NCBI RefSeq assembly: GCF_031082405.1
Contig: NZ_JAVHJU010000036.1
Location: 375,791-439,790, forward strand
DNA length: 64,000 nt
Direction of reading: 5' to 3'
DNA from: Amycolatopsis sp. A133
GTDB lineage: Bacteria > Actinomycetota > Actinomycetes > Mycobacteriales > Pseudonocardiaceae
Under the pieces are notes generated by a model. It worked only from the letters and a program-made list of their open reading frames with translations. It made no database searches and had not been told where the DNA came from. Of the stretch, positions 1 through 7,836 are shown in pieces. The stretch's first letter is position 1. Each line of letters opens with the position of its first letter. Made by a program: the position numbers and the translations under genes.

Positions 1-1376
1 GGCACCGCATCCCGGTGTACTACGGCCCGGACGGTGAAGTGGTGTGCGTCGGCCCGGACGAGCAGCCCCCGTCCGGTGAGGGCTGGACGCAGGACCCGGA
101 CGTGCTGGACACGTGGTTCTCGTCCGGTTTGTGGCCGATGTCGACGCTGGGCTGGCCTTCGTCGTCGGAAGACCTGGCCAAGTTCTATCCCACCAGCGTG
201 TTGTCGACCGGCTACGACATCCTGTTCTTCTGGGTCGTCCGGATGATGATGTTCGGCGTGCACCAGATGGACGGCAAGCAGCCGTTCGACCACGTGTACC
301 TGCACGGCCTGATCCGTGACGCGCAGGGCAAGAAGATGTCCAAGTCGCGCGGCAACGTGATCGACCCGCTGGAGTGGATGGACGCGTACGGCGCGGACGC
401 GACCAGGTTCACCCTGGCCCGCGGCGCGAACCCGGGCGCGGACATGGCACTGGCCGACGAGTGGGCGGCGGGCTCCCGCAACTTCTGCACGAAGCTGTGG
501 AACGCCACGAAGTTCGCGATGATGAACGGGGCTTCGGTCGCCGCGCCGCTGCCTGCTGCGTCGTCGTTGACCGAAGCCGACCGCTGGATCCTGGGCCGCC
601 TCGGCGCCCTGGTGTCCGAAGTGGACGGCCTGTTCGAGGACTTCCAGTTCGCGAAGGTGGCGGGCGCGCTCTACCAGTTCACCTGGAACGAGCTGTGCGA
701 CTGGTACCTGGAGCTGGCGAAGGTCCAGCTGTACCAGGGTGATTCCTCGCGGGTCGCGGCGACGCGGTCGGTCCTGGGCCACGTGCTGGACACGGTGCTG
801 AGGTTGCTGCACCCGTTCATCCCGTTCATCACGGAGAAGCTGTGGACGGCGTTGACGGGCGGCGCCTCGCTGGTGGTCGCGCCCTGGCCCGCGGCTCCCG
901 AGGGATACGCGGACGCGGTGGCCGACGCCCGGATCGCGGACGTCCAGAAGCTGGTGACGGAGATCCGCCGCTTCCGCGCGGACCAGGGCCTGAAGCCGGG
1001 CCAGAAGGTGGCCTCCCGCTTGGCGGGTTACACGGGAGGGCACGAGGAAGCGGTCCGGTCGCTGGTGCGCCTGACCCCGCCTTCGGAGGACTTCGCGGCG
1101 AGCGCATCGCTGGAGGTGGCCCTGTCGGACGGCGTGGTGACGGTGGAGCTGGACCTGTCCGGAACGGTCGACGTGGCAGCAGAGCGCAAGAGGCTCCAGA
1201 AGGACCTCGCGGCAGCGGAGAAGGAGCTGTCGCAGACGGAGGCGAAGCTGGGCAACGAGGCATTCATCGCGAAGGCCCCGGAGCACGTGGTGGCGAAGAT
1301 CAAGACCCGCAAGGAAGCAGCGGTGGCGGACATCGACCGCATCACGGCTCGGCTGGCGGCCCTGCCGGCTTCCTGA
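1..1376 (+). CDS. valS: Valine--tRNA ligase, 3' part (5' end outside window)
   Basis: Class I aminoacyl-tRNA synthetase that charges tRNA-Val in the cytoplasm. The window opens inside the catalytic domain; the frame is open from base 3 and reads HRIPVYYG, part of the conserved ValRS 'GHRIP' stretch. The DVLDTWFSSGLWP segment follows, then the class I signature KMSKS at 333-347 in the context KKMSKSRGNVIDP. After it come the helical anticodon-binding domain (about 590-900) and a C-terminal coiled coil rich in Lys/Glu/Ala (about 1180-1370), which is typical of ValRS and separates it from IleRS and LeuRS. Stop is TGA at 1374-1376. A strong hairpin follows at once. folC lies downstream in the usual actinobacterial order, but two reversed genes intervene here. 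Confidence 0.97.
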   Translation, partial: HRIPVYYGPDGEVVCVGPDEQPPSGEGWTQDPDVLDTWFSSGLWPMSTLGWPSSSEDLAKFYPTSVLSTGYDILFFWVVRMMMFGVHQMDGKQPFDHVYLHGLIRDAQGKKMSKSRGNVIDPLEWMDAYGADATRFTLARGANPGADMALADEWAAGSRNFCTKLWNATKFAMMNGASVAAPLPAASSLTEADRWILGRLGALVSEVDGLFEDFQFAKVAGALYQFTWNELCDWYLELAKVQLYQGDSSRVAATRSVLGHVLDTVLRLLHPFIPFITEKLWTALTGGASLVVAPWPAAPEGYADAVADARIADVQKLVTEIRRFRADQGLKPGQKVASRLAGYTGGHEEAVRSLVRLTPPSEDFAASASLEVALSDGVVTVELDLSGTVDVAAERKRLQKDLAAAEKELSQTEAKLGNEAFIAKAPEHVVAKIKTRKEAAVADIDRITARLAALPAS

Positions 1377-1382
1377 GGCTGT

Positions 1383-1427
1383 GGACAACGGCCCGGCACT
1401 CCTGCGCGGAGTGCCGGGCCGTTGTCC
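1383..1427 (+). terminator. Perfect 20-bp hairpin after valS
   Basis: Arms 1383-1402 and 1408-1427 are exact reverse complements (20 bp) around a 5-nt loop TGCGC, starting 6 nt after the valS stop. No U-tract follows (TTCCGCCC), which is common for terminators in very GC-rich actinobacteria. The left edge overlaps an exact DnaA-box-like 9-mer (TGTGGACAA, 1380-1388). Confidence 0.8.
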
Positions 1428-1581
1428 TTCCGCCCTGCTCCTGCCGCACGGCGCCGCCGCGTCCCGCGAACAGTGGGCAAAGGCGGCCCGGTTCACCGCC
1501 CTGGCCCCTCCTGCTCCGGCCTGACCACCGACGACAGCGGCCCGCTCACCGTCGAGAGAAGCCGTCTTGGACCGGACGTCG

Positions 1582-2451
1582 TCAGCGCAGCACCTTGAGG
1601 ACCACCGCCGCCACCCCGGCCATCCCGGCCTGCAGCGGGTGGTAGGCGGCCGCGGCGAAGATGTTCTGGTTCCTGCCGTTGATCCACGCCGAGCCGCCGC
1701 GTGCGCAGGCGTCGTGGCCGGTTGACGGGCCGAACGTGTCGACGTACTCCGCTGCGCCGTCCGCGGCCGCGTCCGCGAGGGCCGCGTTGAGGTCGCTTTC
1801 GACGCGGTTCAGCCAGGCGTAGTCGGCCTCGGCGAACGGGAGGACGTCCGGGCAGTAGCCGTTCTCCGGCGCGATCCGCGGGTAACCCACGACGATCACC
1901 CGCGCTCCCGGCGAGCGCTGGTGGATCGTGGCCAGGACGGCCTCGATCCGCGGCTGGATGGCGGTGATGGCCATCTGCACGGTGTCGACGCCGTTGACCG
2001 TGAAGTGCTGTTCGCAGGGGTTGCCGGTCGGGGCGCCCGCGCGCAGCCCCGGGCACGTCTCGATCAGCCGGCCGAGGAGGTCGAAGTCGTTGCCGCCGAT
2101 ACCGAGGGTGACCAGGTCGGTGTCGAGGCGCAGGGCATCCAGCTGCGGCGCGTTCGTGCCGTTGAACGACACCTTCTGCGGCCCGGTCATCGAGCCCGTG
2201 TCGGCGCCGGCGCAGCTGACGTCGGTGAACACGGCCGGGTGCAGCGCGGCCGCCACCACCGACGGGTAGTTCGCCGTCGACCGCCCGCAGCCCAGCGGGT
2301 CGGACCGCTGGATCGGGATGAACGGCCCGGAGGTGTACGAGTCGCCGAGGGCGACGTAGTGGTGGACGCCTGCCGCCGACGCGGTGGCCGCGGTGCTCGT
2401 GAGCAGGATGGCTGCGGAGGCGACGGCGACGAGCAGCCGGGTGGTGCGCAT
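1582..2451 (-). CDS. Secreted SGNH/GDSL-type lipase or esterase
   Basis: Predicted 289-aa exported hydrolase. The start chosen is the ATG at 2449-2451, giving MRTTRLL followed by a hydrophobic stretch and an Ala-rich cleavage region near residue 27, a normal Sec signal peptide; the frame is open further upstream but that part looks non-coding. SGNH blocks are visible: block I ALGDSYTSG with nucleophile Ser38, block III GIGGNDFD, and block V with the catalytic His in YHPLQAGM near the C-terminus. Six Cys residues could form disulfides as in the Streptomyces secreted esterases of this family. It releases acyl groups from lipids or esters outside the cell; the substrate cannot be read from sequence. 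It sits reversed between valS and folC, downstream of a methyltransferase on the same strand. Confidence 0.85.
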   Translation of the reverse strand: MRTTRLLVAVASAAILLTSTAATASAAGVHHYVALGDSYTSGPFIPIQRSDPLGCGRSTANYPSVVAAALHPAVFTDVSCAGADTGSMTGPQKVSFNGTNAPQLDALRLDTDLVTLGIGGNDFDLLGRLIETCPGLRAGAPTGNPCEQHFTVNGVDTVQMAITAIQPRIEAVLATIHQRSPGARVIVVGYPRIAPENGYCPDVLPFAEADYAWLNRVESDLNAALADAAADGAAEYVDTFGPSTGHDACARGGSAWINGRNQNIFAAAAYHPLQAGMAGVAAVVLKVLR

Positions 2452-2521
2452 GAAGACCCCGTTCTGTTCCGGAAACGCTGCTCCCACATCTAGCGAGCGC
2501 CGGACGGCGAGGGGACGGACT

Positions 2522-3157
2522 TCACCCGCCAGTCGGGTCACCGTCACCCAGCTCACGGTAAGTGATCAACGTGCGCCAGAAGAGCAACGGCCGGACCGTG
2601 CTCCCGGGCAGCAACCGGGCCGATTCGCGGCGCAGCTCGGCCAGCGTCGGGTAGTCGTCGACGACCGGCGCCTTGGGTCCGTCTTCGGGGCCGCCGTTCA
2701 GCCGATCGCCGGCGTAGACGACCAGCCGCGCGAGCGCGTCGACCGGGACCGCCGCGAGGGCGAGCGCCCAGTCCGCCGGCGTGCTCGGTTTCGCCAGGCC
2801 GAGCACCGCCAGCACCCCGCCCGGCACCAGCGCGCGGCGCAGCTTGACGACCGTCTCGAACGGCATGTGGTGCAGTGACGCCAGGCAGGAGATGTAGTCG
2901 TAGTGCGCCTCGGGCAGGGCGTCGGTGGTGACGTCGGCCTGCCGGTAGACGATCTTGCCGGGACCCGGCGACCCGAGCCCCGCGGCCGCCTCGATCATGG
3001 CCGCCGAGACGTCGACCGCCTCCACCTCCATCCCGGTCGCGGCCAGCCGCCGGGCGAACCGGCCGGTGCCGCACCCGACGTCCAGCGCGATCCCCGGACC
3101 CGGCGGCAGCAGGTCCAGCAGCAGCGGGTGGTAGTGGTCGTTGTGGTTGAACGGCAT
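2522..3157 (-). CDS. Class I SAM-dependent methyltransferase
   Basis: 211 aa from the ATG at 3155-3157 (MPFNHNDHYHPLLLDLL). Motif I is LDVGCGTGRFARRL, followed by the acidic end of strand beta2 (EAVDVS) and motif IV-like CLASLHHMPF, so this is the Methyltransf_11/25 type of Rossmann-fold methyltransferase. It uses S-adenosylmethionine; the acceptor is unknown. Divergent from folC, whose start lies 73 nt away, and probably co-oriented with the SGNH hydrolase (70-nt gap). The N-terminal HNDHYHPL is typical of small-molecule or quinone methyltransferase relatives, but that is not enough to name a substrate. Confidence 0.85.
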   Translation of the reverse strand: MPFNHNDHYHPLLLDLLPPGPGIALDVGCGTGRFARRLAATGMEVEAVDVSAAMIEAAAGLGSPGPGKIVYRQADVTTDALPEAHYDYISCLASLHHMPFETVVKLRRALVPGGVLAVLGLAKPSTPADWALALAAVPVDALARLVVYAGDRLNGGPEDGPKAPVVDDYPTLAELRRESARLLPGSTVRPLLFWRTLITYRELGDGDPTGG

Positions 3158-3230
3158 GCGTCGAGAGTGCCACCAAGCACGCACGTAGACTCGCTTGAGC
3201 AAGCCGAAACCCCAGGCCGGAGGAGATTCA

Positions 3231-4886
3231 GTGCCGCAGGATGAGACAGGTCGCAGGCCGGACCTGTCGGATCTGGACAGCTTCGCGGGCGTCGACGAAC
3301 TGGGGACGTCGGGGTACGAGGAGTCCGACGACCACGACCCCGAACTGGACGTCCGCGACACCGCGTTCGAAGCCGGCGGCGGCTCGCGCGGCGGGATCGG
3401 CGGCGTCGGCCAGCTCGGGGACAACCTCGCCACCGGCCCGGTGCCCGACCTCACCGTGCCCGAGGACGCCGAGCTGCACGAGCTCGACGACCAGGGCGAG
3501 CCGGCGGAGTACGGCGACCCGGACGGCCCCCAGGCGCGGCGCGAGCTGATGGCCGTCGAGGCCGAGCTGAACCAGCGCTGGCCGGAGACGAAGATCGAGC
3601 CGTCGCTGACCCGGATTTCGGCGCTGACCCAGCTGCTGGGCGAGCCGAACCGCGGCTACCCGGTGCTGCACGTCGCCGGCACCAACGGCAAGGGCTCCAC
3701 GGCCCGGATGATCGACGCGCTGCTGACCCGGATGGGCCTGCGCGTCGGCCGCTACACCAGCCCGCACCTGCAGCTGGTCACCGAGCGGATCGCGCTCGAC
3801 GGCCGTCCGATCTCCGCCGCGCGCTACAGCGAGCTGTGGAACGACATCGCGCCGTACGTGTCCATGGTGGACGGCGCGTCCGCGGACGGCGTCGCGATGA
3901 GCAAGTTCGAGATCCTCACCGGGATGGCGTTCGCGGCGTTCGCCGACGCCCCGGTGGAGGCCGCGGTGCTCGAAGCGGGCCTGGGCGGCGCCTGGGACGC
4001 GACGAACGTCGCCGACGCCGACGTCGCCGTCATCACCCCGATCGGCCTCGACCACGTCGAGTACCTGGGCCCGGACATCCTCGGCGCGGCGCGCGAGAAG
4101 GCGGGCATCATCAAGCCCGGCTCGGTCGCGGTGATCGGCGAGCAGGACCCCGAGGTGCTGAAGGTGCTGCTGGAACGCGCCGTCGAGGTCGACGCCGCGG
4201 TGGCTCGCGCGGGCAGCGAGTTCGGCGTGCTCGAAAAGGAGATCGCCGTCGGCGGCCAGCTGCTGAAGCTGCAGGGCCTCGGCGGGGTCTACGACGATAT
4301 CTTCCTGCCGCTGCACGGCGCCCACCAGGCCGCGAACGCGGCACTGGCGCTGGCGGCGGTCGAAGCGTTCTTCGGCGCGGGCAAGGACCGGCAGCTGGTG
4401 ATCGAGGCGGTGCGCGAGGCGTTCGCCGAGGTCGAGACGCCCGGACGGCTCGAGCGCGTCCGCGCGGCGCCCACGGTGCTGCTCGACGCGGCGCACAACC
4501 CGCACGGCGCCCGCGCGCTCGCGACGACGGTGTCGGAGGAGTTCGCCTTCCGCCGCCTGGTCGCGGTGGTCGGCGTGATGGCCGAGAAGGACGCCCACGG
4601 CATTCTCGACGCCCTCGAGCCGGTGGTTTCGGACATCGTCGTGACGCGCAACTCCTCGCCCCGGTCGATGCCGCTGGAACAGCTCAACGAGCTGGCCATT
4701 TCGGTGTTCGGCGAAGACCGCGTCGTCGCCGAGACGGACCTGGAGACGGCGATCGAGACGGCGATCGCGCTGGTGGAGACCACCGACGACCCGGAGGAGC
4801 CCCTCGCCGGCGGCGGCGTGCTGGTCACCGGCTCGGTGGTCACGGCGGGCGAGGCGCGCACGCTGTTCGGGAAGGAGCCGGCGTGA
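3231..4886 (+). CDS. folC: Folylpolyglutamate / dihydrofolate synthase
   Basis: ATP-dependent ligase that adds glutamate to dihydropteroate and folates in the cytoplasm. Start chosen at GTG 3231 because of the strong SD GGAGGAGA at 3219-3226. The Mur-ligase P-loop GTNGKGST lies at about residues 150-157, followed by TSPHLQ, the catalytic core EAGLGGAWDATN and ITPIGLDHVEYLG, and the C-terminal Mur domain with DAAHNPHGA. Length is 551 aa, about 100 aa longer than most FolC: residues 1 to about 105 are an acidic, Gly/Asp/Glu-rich, probably disordered extension. The stop overlaps the next start (GTGA), so translation is coupled to the DUF4233 gene. A TAGACT hexamer at 3189-3194 may be its -10. 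Confidence 0.95.
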   Translation: MPQDETGRRPDLSDLDSFAGVDELGTSGYEESDDHDPELDVRDTAFEAGGGSRGGIGGVGQLGDNLATGPVPDLTVPEDAELHELDDQGEPAEYGDPDGPQARRELMAVEAELNQRWPETKIEPSLTRISALTQLLGEPNRGYPVLHVAGTNGKGSTARMIDALLTRMGLRVGRYTSPHLQLVTERIALDGRPISAARYSELWNDIAPYVSMVDGASADGVAMSKFEILTGMAFAAFADAPVEAAVLEAGLGGAWDATNVADADVAVITPIGLDHVEYLGPDILGAAREKAGIIKPGSVAVIGEQDPEVLKVLLERAVEVDAAVARAGSEFGVLEKEIAVGGQLLKLQGLGGVYDDIFLPLHGAHQAANAALALAAVEAFFGAGKDRQLVIEAVREAFAEVETPGRLERVRAAPTVLLDAAHNPHGARALATTVSEEFAFRRLVAVVGVMAEKDAHGILDALEPVVSDIVVTRNSSPRSMPLEQLNELAISVFGEDRVVAETDLETAIETAIALVETTDDPEEPLAGGGVLVTGSVVTAGEARTLFGKEPA

Positions 4887-5272
4887 CGTCGCCGTCGCAG
4901 AAGCCGAAGGACCCGATGAAGGGCTTCCGCGGCGTGATGTCCGGGACGTTGATCATGGAGGCGATCACGGTCGCCTTGGCCCTCCCGGTGGTGAACAAGC
5001 TCGGCGGCGGGATCTCCACGGCCACGGGCTGGACGGTCATCGCGGTGGCCGTCCTGCTGGTCGTGACGTGCGGGTTCGTCAAGCGCCCGTGGGCGGTGCC
5101 GGTGATCCTGGTGTTGCAGGTGGTGCTCGTCGCGCTGGTGTTCTGGCTGCCCGCGATCGCCGTGCTGGGGGGCATCTTCCTGGCGGTGTGGCTGTGGTTG
5201 CTGTGGCTGCGCCGGGACGTCGCGCGCCGGCTGGCGGCCGGGACGCTGGCGAGCCAGCAGCCCCAGCCCTGA
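4883..5272 (+). CDS. DUF4233 small integral membrane protein
   Basis: 129 aa. GTG start at 4883 overlaps the folC stop by 4 nt. After a short charged N-terminus (about residues 1-15) there are four hydrophobic segments (roughly 18-38, 44-62, 68-86, 90-108) and a basic C-terminal tail, the usual layout of the DUF4233 family found directly behind folC in actinobacteria (Rv2446c position in M. tuberculosis). Function is unknown; the conserved link with folC suggests a folate- or envelope-related role, but this is inference. The convergent gap to the next gene holds a 14-bp palindrome GCGCCTGCAGGCGC at 5290-5303. Confidence 0.88.
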   Translation: MTSPSQKPKDPMKGFRGVMSGTLIMEAITVALALPVVNKLGGGISTATGWTVIAVAVLLVVTCGFVKRPWAVPVILVLQVVLVALVFWLPAIAVLGGIFLAVWLWLLWLRRDVARRLAAGTLASQQPQP

Positions 5273-5314
5273 TCTTTCGGGACGTTGAGGCGCCTGCAGG
5301 CGCACAGGTGCTCC

Positions 5315-6208
5315 TCAGAGGTAGTCGCCGTGCTCGATGTCGTCGAGCAGGGCGGGCTGGGTGGGTGACCAGCCGAGCAGCTCCTGCGTGAGGGCGCTGG
5401 AGACAGGCGCGTCGAAGCCGTAGACGGTGGCCATGAACGGGCTCGCGTAGTGCCCGGCGGCCTCGTCCGGAGTCAGGGACACCACGGGCAGGCCCAGGCC
5501 GCGCCCGATCGTCTCGGCGATGCCCCGGAACGGGACGTTCTCCGCTGTTCCGTGCAGCACGCTGCCGGCCGGCGCCTTTTCCAGCGCCAGGCGGAACAGC
5601 ACCGCCGCGTCGAGCCGGTGGACCGCGGGCCACCGGTTGCCGCCGTTGCCGACGTAGGCGGACTTCCCGGTCTTGCGGGCGGTGTCGACGAGCATGCCGA
5701 TGAAGCCGTGGTCCCCGGGGCCGTGGACGCTGGGCGCGAGCCGGACCACGCTCGCGCGCACGCCGCGATCGGCGAAGCCGAGGCAGGCCCGTTCGCCCGC
5801 GATCCGGAACGCGGCGAGCCCGGACCGGTCGGGTTCGTCCCGTTCGGTGCTCTCCTGGCCGGCGGGCATGACCAGCGTGCCGGAGGTGCTCACGAACGGC
5901 TTGCCCGTGTGTTCCAGCACGCCGCCGAGGGCTTCGATCGCGGCCCGGTCCCGCCGCATCATGTCGTCGGGATCGGCGAAATCACCGCCGAAGGCCATGT
6001 GCAGGACACCGTCGGCGGCTTCGGCGCCGCCGCGCAGGCTGTCGAGATCGTCGAGCGAGCCGCGGTGCGGGACGGCGCCCAGCGACTCCAGGCGGGCGGC
6101 CGCCGCGTCGGACCGCGCCAGGCCGGTAACGGTGTGGCCGGCGCGGATCAGCTCCGCGACGACGGCGGGGCCGGTCAGGCCGGAACCGCCGGTGACGAAG
6201 ACGTGCAT
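5315..6208 (-). CDS. NAD(P)-dependent epimerase / SDR-family oxidoreductase
   Basis: 297 aa with an N-terminal Rossmann motif TGGSGLTG at residues 7-14 and a typical atypical/extended SDR body. A canonical YxxxK catalytic pair is not obvious (the region reads VSTSGTLVMP), which fits the WcaG/NmrA-like atypical SDRs rather than sugar epimerases. Product and substrate are unknown. It is divergent from the TetR gene that starts 87 nt away; the shared intergenic segment carries a long inverted repeat, so this gene is the likely target of that repressor. Confidence 0.82.
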   Translation of the reverse strand: MHVFVTGGSGLTGPAVVAELIRAGHTVTGLARSDAAAARLESLGAVPHRGSLDDLDSLRGGAEAADGVLHMAFGGDFADPDDMMRRDRAAIEALGGVLEHTGKPFVSTSGTLVMPAGQESTERDEPDRSGLAAFRIAGERACLGFADRGVRASVVRLAPSVHGPGDHGFIGMLVDTARKTGKSAYVGNGGNRWPAVHRLDAAVLFRLALEKAPAGSVLHGTAENVPFRGIAETIGRGLGLPVVSLTPDEAAGHYASPFMATVYGFDAPVSSALTQELLGWSPTQPALLDDIEHGDYL

Positions 6209-6224
6209 GGGACTCTCCCGGGTA

Positions 6225-6276
6225 GTGACAGTGACTGACGCTACGGACCCTACCTCGTAGTGTCAGTCACTGTCAC
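6225..6276. promoter_or_regulatory. 21-bp imperfect palindrome, candidate TetR operator
   Basis: Arms 6225-6245 and 6256-6276 pair at 20 of 21 positions around a 10-nt centre. The core half-site is GTGACAGTGACTGAC. It lies between the divergent SDR and TetR genes and ends 6 nt before the TAAGCT -10 of tetR, so binding would block both promoters. The length suggests two overlapping TetR dimer sites. Confidence 0.75.
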
Positions 6277-6282
6277 CACGGG

Positions 6283-6288
6283 TAAGCT
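6283..6288 (+). promoter_or_regulatory. -10 hexamer TAAGCT of the TetR gene
   Basis: TAAGCT ends 6 nt before the GTG start at 6295, so transcription should begin at or within a base or two of the start codon (leaderless). It sits beside the palindromic operator, which fits autorepression. Confidence 0.55.
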
Positions 6289-6294
6289 GACGGA

Positions 6295-6861
6295 GTGCCA
6301 CGCAGCGGAGAAGAAGCGCGCCGCCGCCTCCAGCAGGCGGCCTTGGAGCTGTACGCGGAGCGTGGTTTCGACCGGACCACCACGGCCGAGATCGCCGCCA
6401 GGGCCGGCGTCACCGAGCGCACGTTCTTCCGGCACTTCCCGGACAAGCGCGAAGTGCTGTTCGACGGCGAAGCCGCCCTGCGCGCGGACTTGACCCGGTC
6501 GGTGGCCGACGCGCCCGAGGGCCTGCCGCCGCTGGAAGTCCTGATCCGCGCCTTCCGGACGGCGGCGAGGATCCTGGAGGGCAACCGGTCGTTCGCCGAA
6601 CCGCGGCTGGCGGTCATCGCCGCCACCCCGGCGCTGCGGGAGCGTGATTCGGCCAAGGCCGCGGCGATGGCCGATGCCCTGGCGGCGGCCCTGCGCGAAC
6701 GGCGAGTCGGCGACCGGGTCGCCGAACTCGCCGCCCAGGTCGGCTGGGTCACCTTCCACCACGCGGCCGGAGCTTGGATCCGGGAGTCCGCGCGAAGCCT
6801 GGACGAGCACCTCGACGAAGCCTTCGCGGATTTGCGGGCCCTGTCGGCGGAGGTGCGCTGA
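6295..6861 (+). CDS. TetR-family transcriptional regulator
   Basis: 188 aa. The N-terminal TetR DNA-binding domain is clear: RRRLQQAALELYAERGFDRT, then the helix-turn-helix TTAEIAARAGVTERTFFRHF, then PDKREVLF. The C-terminal ligand domain (residues about 75-188) is Ala/Arg-rich and not diagnostic. No Shine-Dalgarno is visible before GTG 6295, in line with a leaderless transcript. The divergent SDR gene and the palindrome between them suggest local control of a single oxidoreductase, a common detoxification or metabolite-sensing arrangement. The ligand is unknown. Confidence 0.9.
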   Translation: MPRSGEEARRRLQQAALELYAERGFDRTTTAEIAARAGVTERTFFRHFPDKREVLFDGEAALRADLTRSVADAPEGLPPLEVLIRAFRTAARILEGNRSFAEPRLAVIAATPALRERDSAKAAAMADALAAALRERRVGDRVAELAAQVGWVTFHHAAGAWIRESARSLDEHLDEAFADLRALSAEVR

Positions 6862-6908
6862 GCGGCTACCGGTGTCACCGAGATCAAGCCGGAACCATCG
6901 GCGACCCG

Positions 6909-7607
6909 TCAGATCGGCTCGGACGAGGTTCCGGCGGGCAGCATCCTGCCGATCGCGGCGGCCACGTCACCGGGATGCGAGATCGGGGAGAGATGGCTGG
7001 AACGCAGTTCGGTGACTGTTGCGTTCGTCCGTTCGGCGAACCAGTGCTGTAGTCCGGGGTCGAGGATCCGATCGTCCACGGACAGGACATAGGCACACGG
7101 CAGATCATGCCACGCACCACGCCCCGAGGGGCTTGAGAAGCACGCGCCGTGGGTCGGCTTCTGCACCGCCGCCAGAACTCGGGTCGTCGGCTCGGGGACA
7201 TCCGCTGCGAGTGCCTCCCTGAACAGGTCCGGGTCCAGGTCCGACCAACCGTCCTCGGCGAATCGGATCGCACCGCGGCCGCGGGTGTTCGCGCCACGCT
7301 CGCTCAGCACCGCGATAGTTTCGGATTCGTCCGGGGCGTAGGCCGCGACGAGCACCAGCCCCGTGACCTGCGTGTTCTGCTGTGCGGCCCCGGATATCAC
7401 CGCGCCTCCGTAGGAATGACCGACCAGTGTCACCGGCCCGTCGAACGCCGCGATCTCCCGTCGGGTCCAGGCGATGTCGTCCGCCAGCCCGGTCAACGGC
7501 AATTGGACGGCCACCACGCGATGTCCGTCATCCTGCAGGAGCGCGATCACCGCCTGCCACATCGACCCGTCACACCAGGCTCCGTGCACCAACACGACGT
7601 TCACCAC
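6909..7607 (-). CDS. Alpha/beta hydrolase
   Basis: 232 aa. Starts NVVLVHGAWCDGSMW (oxyanion-hole HGxW type), nucleophile elbow GHSYGG in LVGHSYGGAVISG, acid residue probably Asp in SVDDRI, and catalytic His in SSHLSPISHP. This is the small EstC/HNL-like group of alpha/beta hydrolases common in actinomycetes. Substrate unknown. The start is one of two adjacent GTG codons at 7602-7607; the upstream one is listed, with a weak purine-rich GAGAGG as SD. It stands between tetR (convergent) and an Lrp-type regulator (same strand, 229 nt upstream); that 229-nt gap shows no recognisable element. Confidence 0.83.
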   Translation of the reverse strand: MVNVVLVHGAWCDGSMWQAVIALLQDDGHRVVAVQLPLTGLADDIAWTRREIAAFDGPVTLVGHSYGGAVISGAAQQNTQVTGLVLVAAYAPDESETIAVLSERGANTRGRGAIRFAEDGWSDLDPDLFREALAADVPEPTTRVLAAVQKPTHGACFSSPSGRGAWHDLPCAYVLSVDDRILDPGLQHWFAERTNATVTELRSSHLSPISHPGDVAAAIGRMLPAGTSSEPI

Positions 7608-7836
7608 TGCCGCCTCTCATCGCCCCACCGCCGACCGGCGATGTGTCCGATCTCGTCACGGAGGAACTTCCTGCGAGCGCAACGCAATCACGCAAGGGCG
7701 GCGGATCCTGCTGCACAGGGGTGATCCGGCAACGTTTCGACATCGGCCCGCCTTGGATGACGCATGTCGACAGCGCACCCGGCCAGGCAAGCTCGAAAGC
7801 CGGCCGCGCGGGGAGACCGCGCAGCGCGCCGCGACG

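Noticed and set aside
3158..3230. Earlier in-frame folC start at 3195
   Set aside because: TTG without SD; GTG 3231 has a near-perfect GGAGGAG at the right distance.
5290..5303. 14-bp palindrome GCGCCTGCAGGCGC between DUF4233 and the SDR gene
   Set aside because: Could be a weak bidirectional terminator or chance in GC-rich DNA; no loop or U-tract, so not listed as a feature.
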